From contig NSIV01000001.1 of assembly GCA_002633085.1 (NCBI GenBank), forward strand, positions 372,001 to 436,000: 64,000 nt of DNA. Direction: 5' to 3'. Position numbers and translations under genes: made by a program. The DNA comes from Curvibacter sp. PD_MW3. GTDB taxonomy: Bacteria > Pseudomonadota > Gammaproteobacteria > Burkholderiales > Burkholderiaceae_C. Below the pieces are notes generated by a model, which searched no databases, was not told the origin of the DNA, and saw only the letters and a list, made by a program, of their open reading frames with translations. Below, piece by piece: positions 27,494 through 36,168 of this stretch (its first letter is position 1; every line of letters begins with the position of its first letter).

Positions 27494-27886
27494 ATGACCC
27501 CACGCGACGTTGTTTTCCCCGCGGGCCGGCAGGCTCTGTATGAGAGGAACCGCTATTCACCGGCCATCCGGTCGAACGGCTTTCTTTTCGTCTCGGGCCA
27601 GGTCGGAAGCCGCGAGGATGGCTCACCCGAGCCCGAACTGGAGGCCCAGGTGCGGCGTGCCTTCGACAACCTGAACGCGGTGTTGCGTGCAGCCGGGTGC
27701 AGCTTCGATGACGTGGTCGATGTGACCGTCTTCATTGTCGATCCGGAGAAGAACTTCGAGCGGGTTTGGCAGATCGTGCCGGACTATTGGGGCAACGCCC
27801 CCCACCCTACGCTGACCGGCATCGGCGTGACCTGGCTCTATGGCTTTCAGTTCGAGATCAAGGTGATCGCCAAATTGCCGGGTTGA
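27494..27886 (+). CDS. RidA-family protein lacking the canonical catalytic Arg
   Basis: 130 aa, chorismate-mutase-like trimer fold: SNGFLFVSGQVG, DNLNAVLRAAGCSFDDVVDV and a C-terminal FEIKVIAK strand. In enamine/imine deaminases of the RidA subgroup an Arg sits a few residues before the last strand; by eye alignment this position is Trp here (VTWLYGFQFEI). It is therefore likely a non-archetype Rid protein with a different activity. Preceded by AAAGG; divergent from a LysR gene; followed by a strong terminator. Confidence 0.82.
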   Translation: MTPRDVVFPAGRQALYERNRYSPAIRSNGFLFVSGQVGSREDGSPEPELEAQVRRAFDNLNAVLRAAGCSFDDVVDVTVFIVDPEKNFERVWQIVPDYWGNAPHPTLTGIGVTWLYGFQFEIKVIAKLPG

Positions 27887-27912
27887 TGCCGGGAAGCGCT
27901 ACCTCAAAAGAA

Positions 27913-27940
27913 AAGGCCGCGGGGCTTGCCCCGCGGCCTT
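27913..27940. terminator. Rho-independent-type hairpin
   Basis: Perfect 12-bp stem AAGGCCGCGGGG / CCCCGCGGCCTT with loop CTTG, between the convergent RidA gene and dctP. The T-tract is weak on the plus side; the A-run before it gives a T-run for minus-strand transcripts. Confidence 0.75.
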
Positions 27941-27964
27941 GGTACGTTCTGGCGTCCGCCCGGC

Positions 27965-28978
27965 TTACTTGCCCCCGCGCACCTTCTTCAGCTCGTCGAA
28001 CACGACGTTGATGGCCTCGGTGCCGATGGAGGCGCTGTGCTTGTCGTACACCGGCTTGACCTTCTCGAACATGCGGCGCTGCTCGAACGCAGAGATCTCG
28101 TTGATCTGCATGCCCTTGGCCTTGAGCGCGGCCAGCGCCATGTCGCTCTGGTTGCGGATGGCGATGCGCTGGGCCTTCTGACCTTCGATGGCCGCCTCGC
28201 GCAGCACCGACTGCTCCTGCGGCGTGAGTTGATCCCACAACTTCTTGCTGTAGAGGATCAGGTACGGCGTGTAAGCATGGCGTGTGACGCTCAGGTACTT
28301 CTGGACCTCGTAGAACTTGGAACTGTCGATGGTCACGAAAGGATTCTCCTGGCCATCGATGGTCCGGGTTTCCAGGGCCGTGAACACCTCGCCGAAAGCC
28401 ATCGGCACGGCATTGGTGCCCAAGGTCTTGAAAGTGTCGAGGAAGATGCTGTTCTGCATGACGCGCACCTTGACGCCATCGAAGTCTTCCACCTTGGCCA
28501 CAGGCCGCTTGCTGTTGGTCAGGTTGCGGAAGCCGTTTTCCCAGTAGGCCAGGTTCACCAGGCCAGCGGCTTCGAGCTTCTTGCTGAAGTATTGGCCAGC
28601 CCGGCCGTCCAGCACCGCGTCGGCCTCTTTCTCGTTGGCGAAGAGGAAGGGCAGATCGAACACGCCCAGCTCCTTCACGATGCCCACCAGCGGCGAACTC
28701 GAGGTGCAGACCATCTCCTGCGTGCCGGCACGCAGGGCTTGCGTGGCCTGCAGGTCGCCACCGGCCGCGCCGCCCCAGAAGACGTTGAGCTTGATCTTGC
28801 CGCCGGTCTTGGCGTCCAGTACTTCCTGCATGCGTTTGACGCCCGCGCTCACCGGATGGTCGGCGTTCACGCCGTTCGAGAGCTTGATCGTGCGCTCAGT
28901 GAATTGGGCGTGGGCGGAGGTCGCCACAACCAGGACGGCGCCGGCCAGCACCGAGGCGAGAGTTCTGCGTTTCAACAT
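27965..28978 (-). CDS. dctP: TRAP transporter solute-binding protein (DctP family)
   Basis: 337 aa with signal peptide (SVLAGAVLVVATSAHA). DctP features: KLSNGVNADHPVSAGVKRM, and the ligand-binding stretch KVRVMQNSIFLDTFKTLG with the carboxylate-binding Arg, then AFGEVFTALETRTIDGQENP. Periplasmic receptor of a sodium-driven TRAP system for organic or sugar acids. Last gene of the gntR-dctQ-dctM-dctP operon; a 44-bp gap separates it from dctM. The neighbouring dehydratase and KDG kinase point to an aldonate or uronate ligand. Confidence 0.93.
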   Translation of the reverse strand: MLKRRTLASVLAGAVLVVATSAHAQFTERTIKLSNGVNADHPVSAGVKRMQEVLDAKTGGKIKLNVFWGGAAGGDLQATQALRAGTQEMVCTSSSPLVGIVKELGVFDLPFLFANEKEADAVLDGRAGQYFSKKLEAAGLVNLAYWENGFRNLTNSKRPVAKVEDFDGVKVRVMQNSIFLDTFKTLGTNAVPMAFGEVFTALETRTIDGQENPFVTIDSSKFYEVQKYLSVTRHAYTPYLILYSKKLWDQLTPQEQSVLREAAIEGQKAQRIAIRNQSDMALAALKAKGMQINEISAFEQRRMFEKVKPVYDKHSASIGTEAINVVFDELKKVRGGK

Positions 28979-29022
28979 GTATGTCTCCTTTTAGTAGTTA
29001 CAGCAGAGGGTTGAAAAAACTG

Positions 29023-30321
29023 TCAGTGCATCCACCACTTCAGCGGGACGAGAACGATGTCGGGCACCAGCACCAGCAGGAACAGCACGGCCAGTTCAGC
29101 CAGCAGGAAAGGCAGCACGCCTCGGAAGGCCTCGCCCATGCTGATGCGGGCCACGCCGCACACCACGTTAAGCACCGTGCCCACGGGGGGCGTGATCAGG
29201 CCAATGGCGTTGTTCATGATGAACAGGACGCCGAAATACACCGGGTCGATACCCGCCGCCTTGACGACGGGCATCAGCACCGGAGTGAGGATCAGCACCG
29301 TGGGTGTGAAGTCCAGCGCAGTGCCGACGATGACGATCAGCAGCATCATCACCAGCATCAGCATCGTCTTGCTGTCCATGAAAGGCCGCAGCAGCGCGGC
29401 GACTTCGTCCGGGATGTTGGCGACGGTGATCAACCAGGCACTGACCATGGCAGCTGCCACGAGGAACATCACCACGGCCGTGGTCTTGCCGGCGGCCAGC
29501 GTGAGGCCATAGAGTTCCTTGAGTTTGAGCTCGCGGTAGCAGAACATGCCGACCGCAAAGCTGTAGACCGCCGCCACCACCGCCGCCTCGGTGGGGGTGA
29601 AAGCGCCGATCTTCATGCCGCCGATGATGACGATGGGCAAGGCCAGCGCCAAAGCCCCTTCAAAGGTGACCTTCAGGCGCTGCCCCATGGCCATGCGAGG
29701 TGCAGGCTGCACTTTTTCCTTCTTGGCGACCCACCACCAGGCCACCCCGATGGCCACCCCCATCAGGATGCCTGGAACGATACCTGCCAGGAACAGTTTG
29801 GTGATCGAGACATTGCCCGCCACGCCAAAGATGATGAAGCCGATGGAAGGCGGGATCACCGGCGCGATGATGCCCCCCGCCGAGATCAGGCCGGCTGAAC
29901 GGCTGACGTCGTAACCGGCCGCGCGCATCATGGGGATCAGCAGCGCGGCCAGCGCAGCGGTATCGGCCACGGCCGAGCCGGACAACGAAGCCATGATGAT
30001 GGCGGCAATCACGGTCACATAACCGAGCCCGCCGCGGAAATGTCCGACCCAGGCCATGGCGAAGTTGACGATGCGCCGGCTCAAGCCCCCCGCGTTCATG
30101 AACTCGCCGGCCAGCAGGAAGAAGGGCACGGCCAACAGTGGGAAATTGTCCGCTCCCTCGACGAAGCGCTGCGCCAGAATCTGGCTGTCGAAGCTGACCA
30201 GATTGGTGGTGGCCCCGAGGAAAGCCATCAGCGCAACACCACAGACCAGCAAGGCGTAGGCAATGGGCATGCCGATCGCCATGGCACCCAGCAAACTGAA
30301 AACGAATACAGCGACAGTCAT
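29023..30321 (-). CDS. dctM: TRAP transporter large permease (DctM)
   Basis: 432 aa, about twelve to thirteen hydrophobic helices. DctM signature segments are LLAVPFFLLAGEFMNAGGLS, SGSAVADTAALAALLIP and GGIIAPVIPPSIGFIIFG. It forms the transport channel and uses the sodium gradient. Starts 9 bp after the dctQ stop. Confidence 0.96.
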   Translation of the reverse strand: MTVAVFVFSLLGAMAIGMPIAYALLVCGVALMAFLGATTNLVSFDSQILAQRFVEGADNFPLLAVPFFLLAGEFMNAGGLSRRIVNFAMAWVGHFRGGLGYVTVIAAIIMASLSGSAVADTAALAALLIPMMRAAGYDVSRSAGLISAGGIIAPVIPPSIGFIIFGVAGNVSITKLFLAGIVPGILMGVAIGVAWWWVAKKEKVQPAPRMAMGQRLKVTFEGALALALPIVIIGGMKIGAFTPTEAAVVAAVYSFAVGMFCYRELKLKELYGLTLAAGKTTAVVMFLVAAAMVSAWLITVANIPDEVAALLRPFMDSKTMLMLVMMLLIVIVGTALDFTPTVLILTPVLMPVVKAAGIDPVYFGVLFIMNNAIGLITPPVGTVLNVVCGVARISMGEAFRGVLPFLLAELAVLFLLVLVPDIVLVPLKWWMH

Positions 30322-30330
30322 GGCCAGACC

Positions 30331-30888
30331 TTAAGTTTTGACTTCCCGGAGCTGTTCCTCGGCATCGGCCAGACCTTCGGCCTCCTGCACCTGAACCAAC
30401 TCGTCCACACGCAGACGGCCGCTCAGCAGTCTGTACAGCACTTGCAGATTGATCAGCCCCATGACCACGCTGACCACGTAGCCGATACCGAACACCCAGA
30501 TCATGGAAATACCCAGCACGGGCGATTCATTGGTCACCTGAAGCTCGTGCATCTTCCAGGTCCCGAGCAGGAACAGGCCGTTGCAGAACAGCATGAGGCT
30601 TTCGCTCAGGAACAGGCAGGCCTTCTTGCCCAGCAGCGGCAGGTGCTTGACCAGGGTGTCCACGCCCAGGTGCCCTCCCTCCCGCATGGCGATCATGGCG
30701 CCCAGGTAGGTCAGCCAGATGAAGCAGTAGCGTGACAACTCGTCCGACACGTCGATGCCGGAGTTGAAGCCATAACGCAGCACCACGTTCCCGAACACCA
30801 TCACCACCATGGCGACCATGCAGACGACGACCAGGAGTTCCAGCAGCTTGAAAAAAAGATGGATTAGCTTTTGCATCGGGCTTTTCAT
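30331..30888 (-). CDS. dctQ: TRAP transporter small permease (DctQ)
   Basis: 185 aa, four predicted helices; typical DctQ segments VVMVFGNVVLRYGFN and ISDELSRY-like VSDELSRYCFIWLTYLGAMI, with GGHLGVDTLV. It supports assembly and function of DctM. It starts 10 bp after the gntR stop and is part of the same operon. The hydrophilic C-terminal tail is slightly longer than usual. Confidence 0.94.
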   Translation of the reverse strand: MKSPMQKLIHLFFKLLELLVVVCMVAMVVMVFGNVVLRYGFNSGIDVSDELSRYCFIWLTYLGAMIAMREGGHLGVDTLVKHLPLLGKKACLFLSESLMLFCNGLFLLGTWKMHELQVTNESPVLGISMIWVFGIGYVVSVVMGLINLQVLYRLLSGRLRVDELVQVQEAEGLADAEEQLREVKT

Positions 30889-30898
30889 GGGATGTGTT

Positions 30899-31642
30899 TC
30901 AGACGGCCTTGAGCACTGAAGCGGGTGTGTTCAGCCGCGGCAGCCGGCGGCGCGAGGCCAGGATTTCCTCGATGTCCTCATGCGCACCGTCGATCAGGAC
31001 CAGGATGGCTTTCTCGGCCTTGGCCGGGTGATGCGCAATCACCGCGTCCAGCACGGCCCGGTGCAGCGGCAGCGAACGCGCGGGACCGTCCTTCTTCTTG
31101 GTGGCCAGTTCGAAGCTGGTGTGCAGCAAGGCGCCCAGGGCCTTGCTCATCTGCATCAGCATGCGGTTGCGGCTGGCGCGCAGCAGACCTTGGTGAAAAC
31201 GCAGGTCATGCGTGACGTAGTCGCCACCCTCGTTCACGGCGCGTGCCATGCCGGCGTAGGCCTCCTCCACGAACGCGATGTCTTCGGGCATGGCGCGCTG
31301 CGCCGCCAGGCGCATGGCAGCGGGCTCGACCACGCGCCGCAGGTCCATCAGGTCGCGCAGGAATTCCGGCGTCAGGCCCGCTTGGGCCTGCCAGGCAATG
31401 ATGTCGGGGTCGAACCAGTTCCACTGGTCCTGAGGCAGCACGCGCGTGCCCACCTTGGGTCCCGTACTCACCAGCCCCTTGGCAATGAGCGACTTCACCG
31501 CCTCGCGCACCACGGTGCGGCTGACGCCGAGTTCTTCGCACAGCAGGGGCTCGGGTGGAATGGAGGCTCCCGGGGCATAGTGGCCGGAGACGATGGCCGC
31601 TCCGAGGTGATCAACAGTATTGCCGTGGACGTTTTTAATCAT
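30899..31642 (-). CDS. GntR-family regulator with FCD domain (sugar-acid operon)
   Basis: 247 aa. N-terminal GntR winged helix (PEPLLCEELGVSRTVVREAV) and FCD effector domain. First gene of the TRAP operon and divergent from the dehydratase/KDG kinase genes, so it likely represses both until a sugar acid or its keto-deoxy product binds. A GTAT-n7-ATAC inverted repeat lies between the divergent starts. Confidence 0.93.
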   Translation of the reverse strand: MIKNVHGNTVDHLGAAIVSGHYAPGASIPPEPLLCEELGVSRTVVREAVKSLIAKGLVSTGPKVGTRVLPQDQWNWFDPDIIAWQAQAGLTPEFLRDLMDLRRVVEPAAMRLAAQRAMPEDIAFVEEAYAGMARAVNEGGDYVTHDLRFHQGLLRASRNRMLMQMSKALGALLHTSFELATKKKDGPARSLPLHRAVLDAVIAHHPAKAEKAILVLIDGAHEDIEEILASRRRLPRLNTPASVLKAV

Positions 31643-31669
31643 GGTTTGTACTAAGCTCTGCGTTCAATG

Positions 31670-31684
31670 GTATGACGATAATAC
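31670..31684. promoter_or_regulatory. Candidate GntR operator upstream of the dehydratase gene
   Basis: Inverted repeat GTAT-GACGATA-ATAC in the 66-bp region between gntR and the IlvD/Edd-type gene. The short arms make this weak evidence alone; position supports it. Confidence 0.35.
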
Positions 31685-31708
31685 GTTATTCACTCCCGGA
31701 TTTACCCT

Positions 31709-33451
31709 ATGTCGAACGCCGACCGTCCCCAGAAGAAACCCCAGGAACTCCGCAGCCAGCAATGGTTCGGCCGCCAGGACCGCGATGGTTTTGCTTACCG
31801 CAGCTGGGTCAAGGGCAAGGGCGTACCGCATGACCAGTTCGACGGCCGGCCGGTCATCGGCATCTGCAACACCTTCAGCGAGCTGACCCCCTGCAACTCG
31901 CATTTCCGCACTCTGGCCGAACAGGTCAAGATCGGCGTCTACGAGGCCGGCGGCTTCCCACTCGAGTTCCCCGTCATGTCGTTGGGTGAGACGCTGTTGC
32001 GCCCCACGGCCATGCTGTACCGCAACCTGGCCAGCATGGACGTGGAGGAAAGCATCCGCGGCAACCCGATCGACGGCGTGGTGCTGCTCATGGGCTGCGA
32101 CAAGACCACGCCGTCCTTGTTGATGGGCGCGTCCAGCGTCAACCTGCCCACCATCGGCGTCTCCGGTGGCCCGATGCTCAACGGCAAGTGGCGCGGCCAG
32201 GAACTCGGCTCGGGCACCGGCGTGTGGAGCATGAGCGAGCAGGTGCGCGCCGGCACGCTCAAACTGCAGGATTTCTTCGAGGCTGAAAGCTGCATGCACC
32301 GCAGCCACGGCCACTGCATGACCATGGGCACCGCCTCCACCATGGCCAGCATGGTCGAGGCCCTGGGTATCGGCCTGCCCGGCAATGCGGCCTATCCGGC
32401 AGTGGACGGCCGGCGCAACGTGCTGGCACGCAACGCCGGCCGGCGCATCGTCGAGATGGTGCACACCGACCAGACCATCGCCAAGGTGCTCACGCGCGAA
32501 GCCTTCGAAAACGCGATCAAGACACTGGCGGCCATCGGCGGCTCGACCAATGCCGTCATCCACCTGATTGCCATTGCGGGGCGACTGGGCCTCAAGCTCA
32601 CGGTGGACGACTTCGACCGCCTGGCCAGTGAACTGCCCTGCCTGGTGAATCTGCAGCCCTCGGGCCAGCACCTGATGGAAGACTTCTGTTACGCCGGCGG
32701 CCTGCCGGTGGTGATGAAGGAGATCCTGCACCTGCTGCACAAGGACATCGTCACGGCCAACGGCAAGACCGTGGCCGAGAACGTGGGCGATGCGCAGAAC
32801 TACGACCCGCGCGTCATCAAGACCTTTGCAGAGCCCTTCAAGGACAAGGCCGGCATCGCCGTACTGCGTGGCAATCTGGCGCCGCGCGGCGCGGTCATCA
32901 AGCCCAGCGCGGCCACCCCCGCACTGATGGTGCACAAGGGGCGCGCTGTGGTGTTCGAGAACAGCGATGACTTCCACCGGCGTATCGACGATGACCAGCT
33001 GGACGTCGACGAAAGCTGCATCCTGGTGCTGAAGAACTGCGGGCCCAAAGGCTATCCCGGCATGGCCGAGGTCGGCAACATGCCCCTGCCGCCCAAGGTG
33101 CTGAAAAAGGGCATCACCGATATGGTGCGCATCAGCGACGCGCGCATGAGCGGCACGGCCTACGGCACCGTGGTGCTGCACACCGCGCCCGAGGCCGCCG
33201 CCGGCGGCCCGCTGGCAGTGGTACAGAACGGCGACATGATCGAACTCAACGTGCCCGAGCGCCGGCTGCAGCTGCTGATCAGCGACGAAGAGCTGCATGC
33301 CCGCCTGGCCCGCTGGAAGGCGCCGGAGCCGCCGCTCCAGTCCGGCTACTGGAAACTGTATGTGGACCATGTGCTGCAGGCCGACGAAGGTGCCGACCTG
33401 GATTTCCTGGTCGGCCAGCGCGGCGCCTTCGTTCCGAAAGACAACCACTGA
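31709..33451 (+). CDS. IlvD/Edd-family sugar-acid dehydratase
   Basis: 580 aa. Iron-sulfur ligands: CNSHF near the N-terminus, GCDKTTPS, and SHGHCMTMGTAS; the C-terminal beta-barrel has ISDARMSGTAYGTVVLHTAPEAA. Family members dehydrate aldonates to 2-keto-3-deoxy acids (arabonate, xylonate, gluconate) or act in branched-chain amino-acid synthesis. The TRAP uptake operon and KDG kinase next door favour a sugar acid. The phosphorylative neighbour suggests a hexonate (gluconate or galactonate); pentonates remain possible given the XylX-like and semialdehyde dehydrogenase genes. It is not 6-phosphogluconate dehydratase by its N-terminal pattern. Confidence 0.85.
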   Translation: MSNADRPQKKPQELRSQQWFGRQDRDGFAYRSWVKGKGVPHDQFDGRPVIGICNTFSELTPCNSHFRTLAEQVKIGVYEAGGFPLEFPVMSLGETLLRPTAMLYRNLASMDVEESIRGNPIDGVVLLMGCDKTTPSLLMGASSVNLPTIGVSGGPMLNGKWRGQELGSGTGVWSMSEQVRAGTLKLQDFFEAESCMHRSHGHCMTMGTASTMASMVEALGIGLPGNAAYPAVDGRRNVLARNAGRRIVEMVHTDQTIAKVLTREAFENAIKTLAAIGGSTNAVIHLIAIAGRLGLKLTVDDFDRLASELPCLVNLQPSGQHLMEDFCYAGGLPVVMKEILHLLHKDIVTANGKTVAENVGDAQNYDPRVIKTFAEPFKDKAGIAVLRGNLAPRGAVIKPSAATPALMVHKGRAVVFENSDDFHRRIDDDQLDVDESCILVLKNCGPKGYPGMAEVGNMPLPPKVLKKGITDMVRISDARMSGTAYGTVVLHTAPEAAAGGPLAVVQNGDMIELNVPERRLQLLISDEELHARLARWKAPEPPLQSGYWKLYVDHVLQADEGADLDFLVGQRGAFVPKDNH

Positions 33452-33482
33452 CATGCTCAGCGGGCTGCCCGGCTGAAGAACC

Positions 33483-34412
33483 ATGGACAAGACACTCGAC
33501 GTGGTCGCCCTGGGCGAGGCCATGCTGGAATTCAACCAGACCGAGGCCGGCCGGCCCAACTACCTGCAGGGTTTTGGCGGCGACACCAGCAATGTGGTGA
33601 TCGCCGCCGCGCGTGCCGGCGCGCGCGCCGCCTACCTCAGCCGCATCGGTGCCGACCCCTTCGGCACACGCCTGCTGGAACTCTGGACCGAAGAAGGCGT
33701 GGACACCCGGGGCGTGGAGCGCGACGCGTTGGCGCCCACCGGCATCTACTTTGTCACGCATGGCCCCAACGGCCACGAATTCAGCTACTACCGCGCAGGC
33801 TCGGCCGCCAGCCGCATGACGCCGGCCTGGCTGCAGGCCGGTCCAGCCGCGCAGATCATTGCCTCGGCCCGATTCCTGCACGTCTCCGGCATCTCCCTGG
33901 CGATTTCCACCAGCGCCTGCGAGACGGTCTACAGGGCAATGCAGCTGGCGCGTGCCGCCGGCACCTGCGTGGCGTTTGATTCCAATCTACGTCTCAAGCT
34001 CTGGCCACTGAACAGGGCACGCACCTGTATTGAGCGCGCTGTGGCACTGTGCGATCTGTTCCTGCCCAGCCTGGAGGACATCACGACGCTGACCGGCCTG
34101 TGCGACCCCGACGCCATCGCCGACTGGGGCCACTCGCTAGGCGCCAGCCAGGTCGTTCTCAAAATGGGAGATCGCGGCGTGCTGACGAGCACGAACGGCG
34201 AACGCCATCATCTCCCCGCGCTGCAGGTGCCGTTGATCGATGCCACCGGCGCTGGCGACTGCTTCTGCGGAAACCTGCTGGCGCAGCTGTCGGCCGGCGC
34301 CCCGCCGCTGGAGGCCGCGCGCTATGCCAACGCCGCCGCCGCGTTGTGCGTGCAGGGGTTTGGCGCAGTTGCCCCGCTGCCTGGCCCAGCCCAAGTCGAG
34401 GTACTGCTATGA
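33483..34412 (+). CDS. kdgK: 2-keto-3-deoxygluconate kinase (PfkB family)
   Basis: 309 aa. Ribokinase fold: VALGEAMLEFNQ and GFGGDTSNVVIAAARAG at the N-terminus, YYRAGSAASRM as in KDG kinases, and the catalytic DATGAGDCFCGNLLAQL with the base Asp. It phosphorylates 2-keto-3-deoxygluconate to KDPG, the substrate of Eda at 22233. It follows the dehydratase by 31 bp and is probably co-transcribed. Confidence 0.9.
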   Translation: MDKTLDVVALGEAMLEFNQTEAGRPNYLQGFGGDTSNVVIAAARAGARAAYLSRIGADPFGTRLLELWTEEGVDTRGVERDALAPTGIYFVTHGPNGHEFSYYRAGSAASRMTPAWLQAGPAAQIIASARFLHVSGISLAISTSACETVYRAMQLARAAGTCVAFDSNLRLKLWPLNRARTCIERAVALCDLFLPSLEDITTLTGLCDPDAIADWGHSLGASQVVLKMGDRGVLTSTNGERHHLPALQVPLIDATGAGDCFCGNLLAQLSAGAPPLEAARYANAAAALCVQGFGAVAPLPGPAQVEVLL

Positions 34413-34438
34413 GCCCCTCCGCGCCGAGTTGCCCCGGG

Positions 34439-34531
34439 ACAGACAGATTTCCTGCCGTCCTACAGACCTGCCCTGTCTGCGACAGACTGGCCTGAAAAAT
34501 CACGCTAAAGTAGCTTATCAACTGCACAGAC
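34439..34531. repeat. Cluster of ACAGAC/CTGTCTG half-sites before gabD
   Basis: ACAGAC occurs at 34439, 34462, 34482 and 34526, and the inverted CTGTCTG at 34473, within 93 bp between kdgK and gabD. The spacing is irregular. It may be a regulator-binding array; no matching regulator is evident. Confidence 0.35.
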
Positions 34532-34542
34532 AGGTACACACC

Positions 34543-36027
34543 ATGGACATGAAGACCTCTCCGCTTTCTTTGCTGAAAGACCCGACGCTGCTCAAGACCG
34601 ATGCCCTGATCAACGGCCAATGGGTCAAGGGGGCGGCCGCCACGCGCTTTCACGTGAATGACCCGAGCAACGGCACCAAGCTGGTCGACGTGGCCAACCT
34701 GGGGCCGGCCGATGCCGAGCAGGCCATCAAGGCCGCCAACGCTGCCTGGCCGGCCTGGCGCGCCAAGACCGCCAAGGAGCGCAGCATCATCTTGCGCAAA
34801 TGGTTCGACCTGCTGATGGCCAACCAAGAGGACCTGGGCCGCATCATGACGGCCGAGCAGGGCAAGCCCTTCCCGGAAGCCAAGGGTGAAGTGGCCTACG
34901 GCGCCAGCTTCGTCGAGTGGTTTGCCGAGGAAGCCAAGCGCGTCAACGGCGAAACCCTGCCGCCCTTCGACAACAACCGCCGCCTGATGGTGATCCGCCA
35001 GCCGATCGGCGTGTGCGCGGCCATCACGCCGTGGAACTTCCCGCTGGCCATGATCACCCGCAAGGTGGCGCCGGCCCTGGCCGCCGGCTGCCCGGTCATC
35101 ATCAAGCCAGCTGAGCTGACGCCGCTGACGGCGCTGGCCGCGGCCGAGCTGGCCGTGCGCGCCGGCATCCCAGCTGGCGTGCTCAACATGATCACCGCCG
35201 ACGGCGACAACTCGATCGCCGTGGGCAAGGTGTTCTGCGCCAGCGACGTGGTGCGCCACATCAGCTTCACCGGCTCCACCGAAGTCGGCCGCATCCTGAT
35301 GCAGCAGAGCGCCCCGACCGTCAAGAAACTCTCGCTGGAACTCGGCGGCAATGCACCCTTCATCGTGTTTGACGATGCCGACATCGACTCGGCGGTGGAA
35401 GGCGCCATGGCCAGCAAGTACCGCAACGCCGGCCAGACCTGCGTCTGCGCCAACCGCATCTACGTGCAGGACGGCGTGTACGACGAGTTCGTGCAGAAGT
35501 TCGCTGCCAAGGTCAAGGCGATCAAGGTCGGCAACGGCTTCGAAGACGGCGTGTCGCAAGGCCCGCTGATCGAGGACGCTGCCGTGGACAAGGTGGTGCG
35601 CCATGTAGCCGACGCCGTGGCCAAGGGCGGCAAGATCCTGGCCGGCGGCAAGAAGATGCAAGGCCAGTTCTTCGAGCCGACCGTGATCGCCGAGGCCAAC
35701 GCCAGCATGCTGTGTGCCACCGAAGAAACCTTCGGCCCCTTCGCCCCGGTGTTCCGCTTCAAGACCGAGCAGGAAGCCATCGACGCCGCGAACAACACCA
35801 TCTTCGGCCTGGCCAGCTACTTCTACAGCCGCGACGTCGGCCGCATCTTCCGCGTCAGCGAGGCGCTGGAGTACGGCATGGTCGGCATCAACGTCGGCAT
35901 CCTGGCCACCGAGCACGTACCCTTCGGCGGCGTCAAGCAGTCCGGTCTGGGCCGCGAGGGCTCCAGCCACGGCATGGAAGACTACGTGGAGATGAAGTAC
36001 CTCTGCCTGGGCGACATCCTCAAGTAA
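34543..36027 (+). CDS. gabD: NAD(P)-dependent succinate-semialdehyde dehydrogenase (GabD-like)
   Basis: 494 aa from ATG 34543 (MDMKTSPLSLLKDPTLLKTD). Aldehyde dehydrogenase with GFTGSTEVG-type Rossmann loop (SFTGSTEVGR), Glu in LELGGNAPF, catalytic Cys in NAGQTCVCANR, and the GabD-typical C-terminus VPFGGVKQSGLGREGSSHGM. It oxidises succinate semialdehyde in GABA degradation; related enzymes act on alpha-ketoglutarate semialdehyde. The 130-bp gap from kdgK suggests its own promoter. Confidence 0.88.
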   Translation: MDMKTSPLSLLKDPTLLKTDALINGQWVKGAAATRFHVNDPSNGTKLVDVANLGPADAEQAIKAANAAWPAWRAKTAKERSIILRKWFDLLMANQEDLGRIMTAEQGKPFPEAKGEVAYGASFVEWFAEEAKRVNGETLPPFDNNRRLMVIRQPIGVCAAITPWNFPLAMITRKVAPALAAGCPVIIKPAELTPLTALAAAELAVRAGIPAGVLNMITADGDNSIAVGKVFCASDVVRHISFTGSTEVGRILMQQSAPTVKKLSLELGGNAPFIVFDDADIDSAVEGAMASKYRNAGQTCVCANRIYVQDGVYDEFVQKFAAKVKAIKVGNGFEDGVSQGPLIEDAAVDKVVRHVADAVAKGGKILAGGKKMQGQFFEPTVIAEANASMLCATEETFGPFAPVFRFKTEQEAIDAANNTIFGLASYFYSRDVGRIFRVSEALEYGMVGINVGILATEHVPFGGVKQSGLGREGSSHGMEDYVEMKYLCLGDILK

Positions 36028-36094
36028 AATCAACGGCATTGTGGGACAGACCGCAGCGGTTCAGCTGCAAGTCCTGTCCTCAACCGATCAAGAT

Positions 36095-36168
36095 GCGGGT
36101 GTAGTTCAATGGTAGAACGGCAGCTTCCCAAGCTTCATACGAGGGTTCGATTCCCTTCACCCGCTCCA
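36095..36168 (+). tRNA. glyU: tRNA-Gly (CCC)
   Basis: 74 nt including encoded CCA. Acceptor GCGGGTG/CACCCGC, discriminator T, D-arm GTTC/GAAC, anticodon CCC at 36127-36129 and TTCGATT T-loop. It matches the E. coli glyU pattern. The anticodon stem GCAGC/GCTTC has a C28-U42 mismatch (U at 36135), where a G would pair perfectly. Confidence 0.95.

Noticed and set aside
31664-33559. 631-codon open frame antisense to the IlvD/Edd-type gene
   Set aside because: Low-complexity His/Gln/Gly composition typical of antisense shadows; the sense gene has all iron-sulfur motifs.
34159-36039. 626-codon open frame antisense to gabD
   Set aside because: Antisense shadow of an intact aldehyde dehydrogenase gene.
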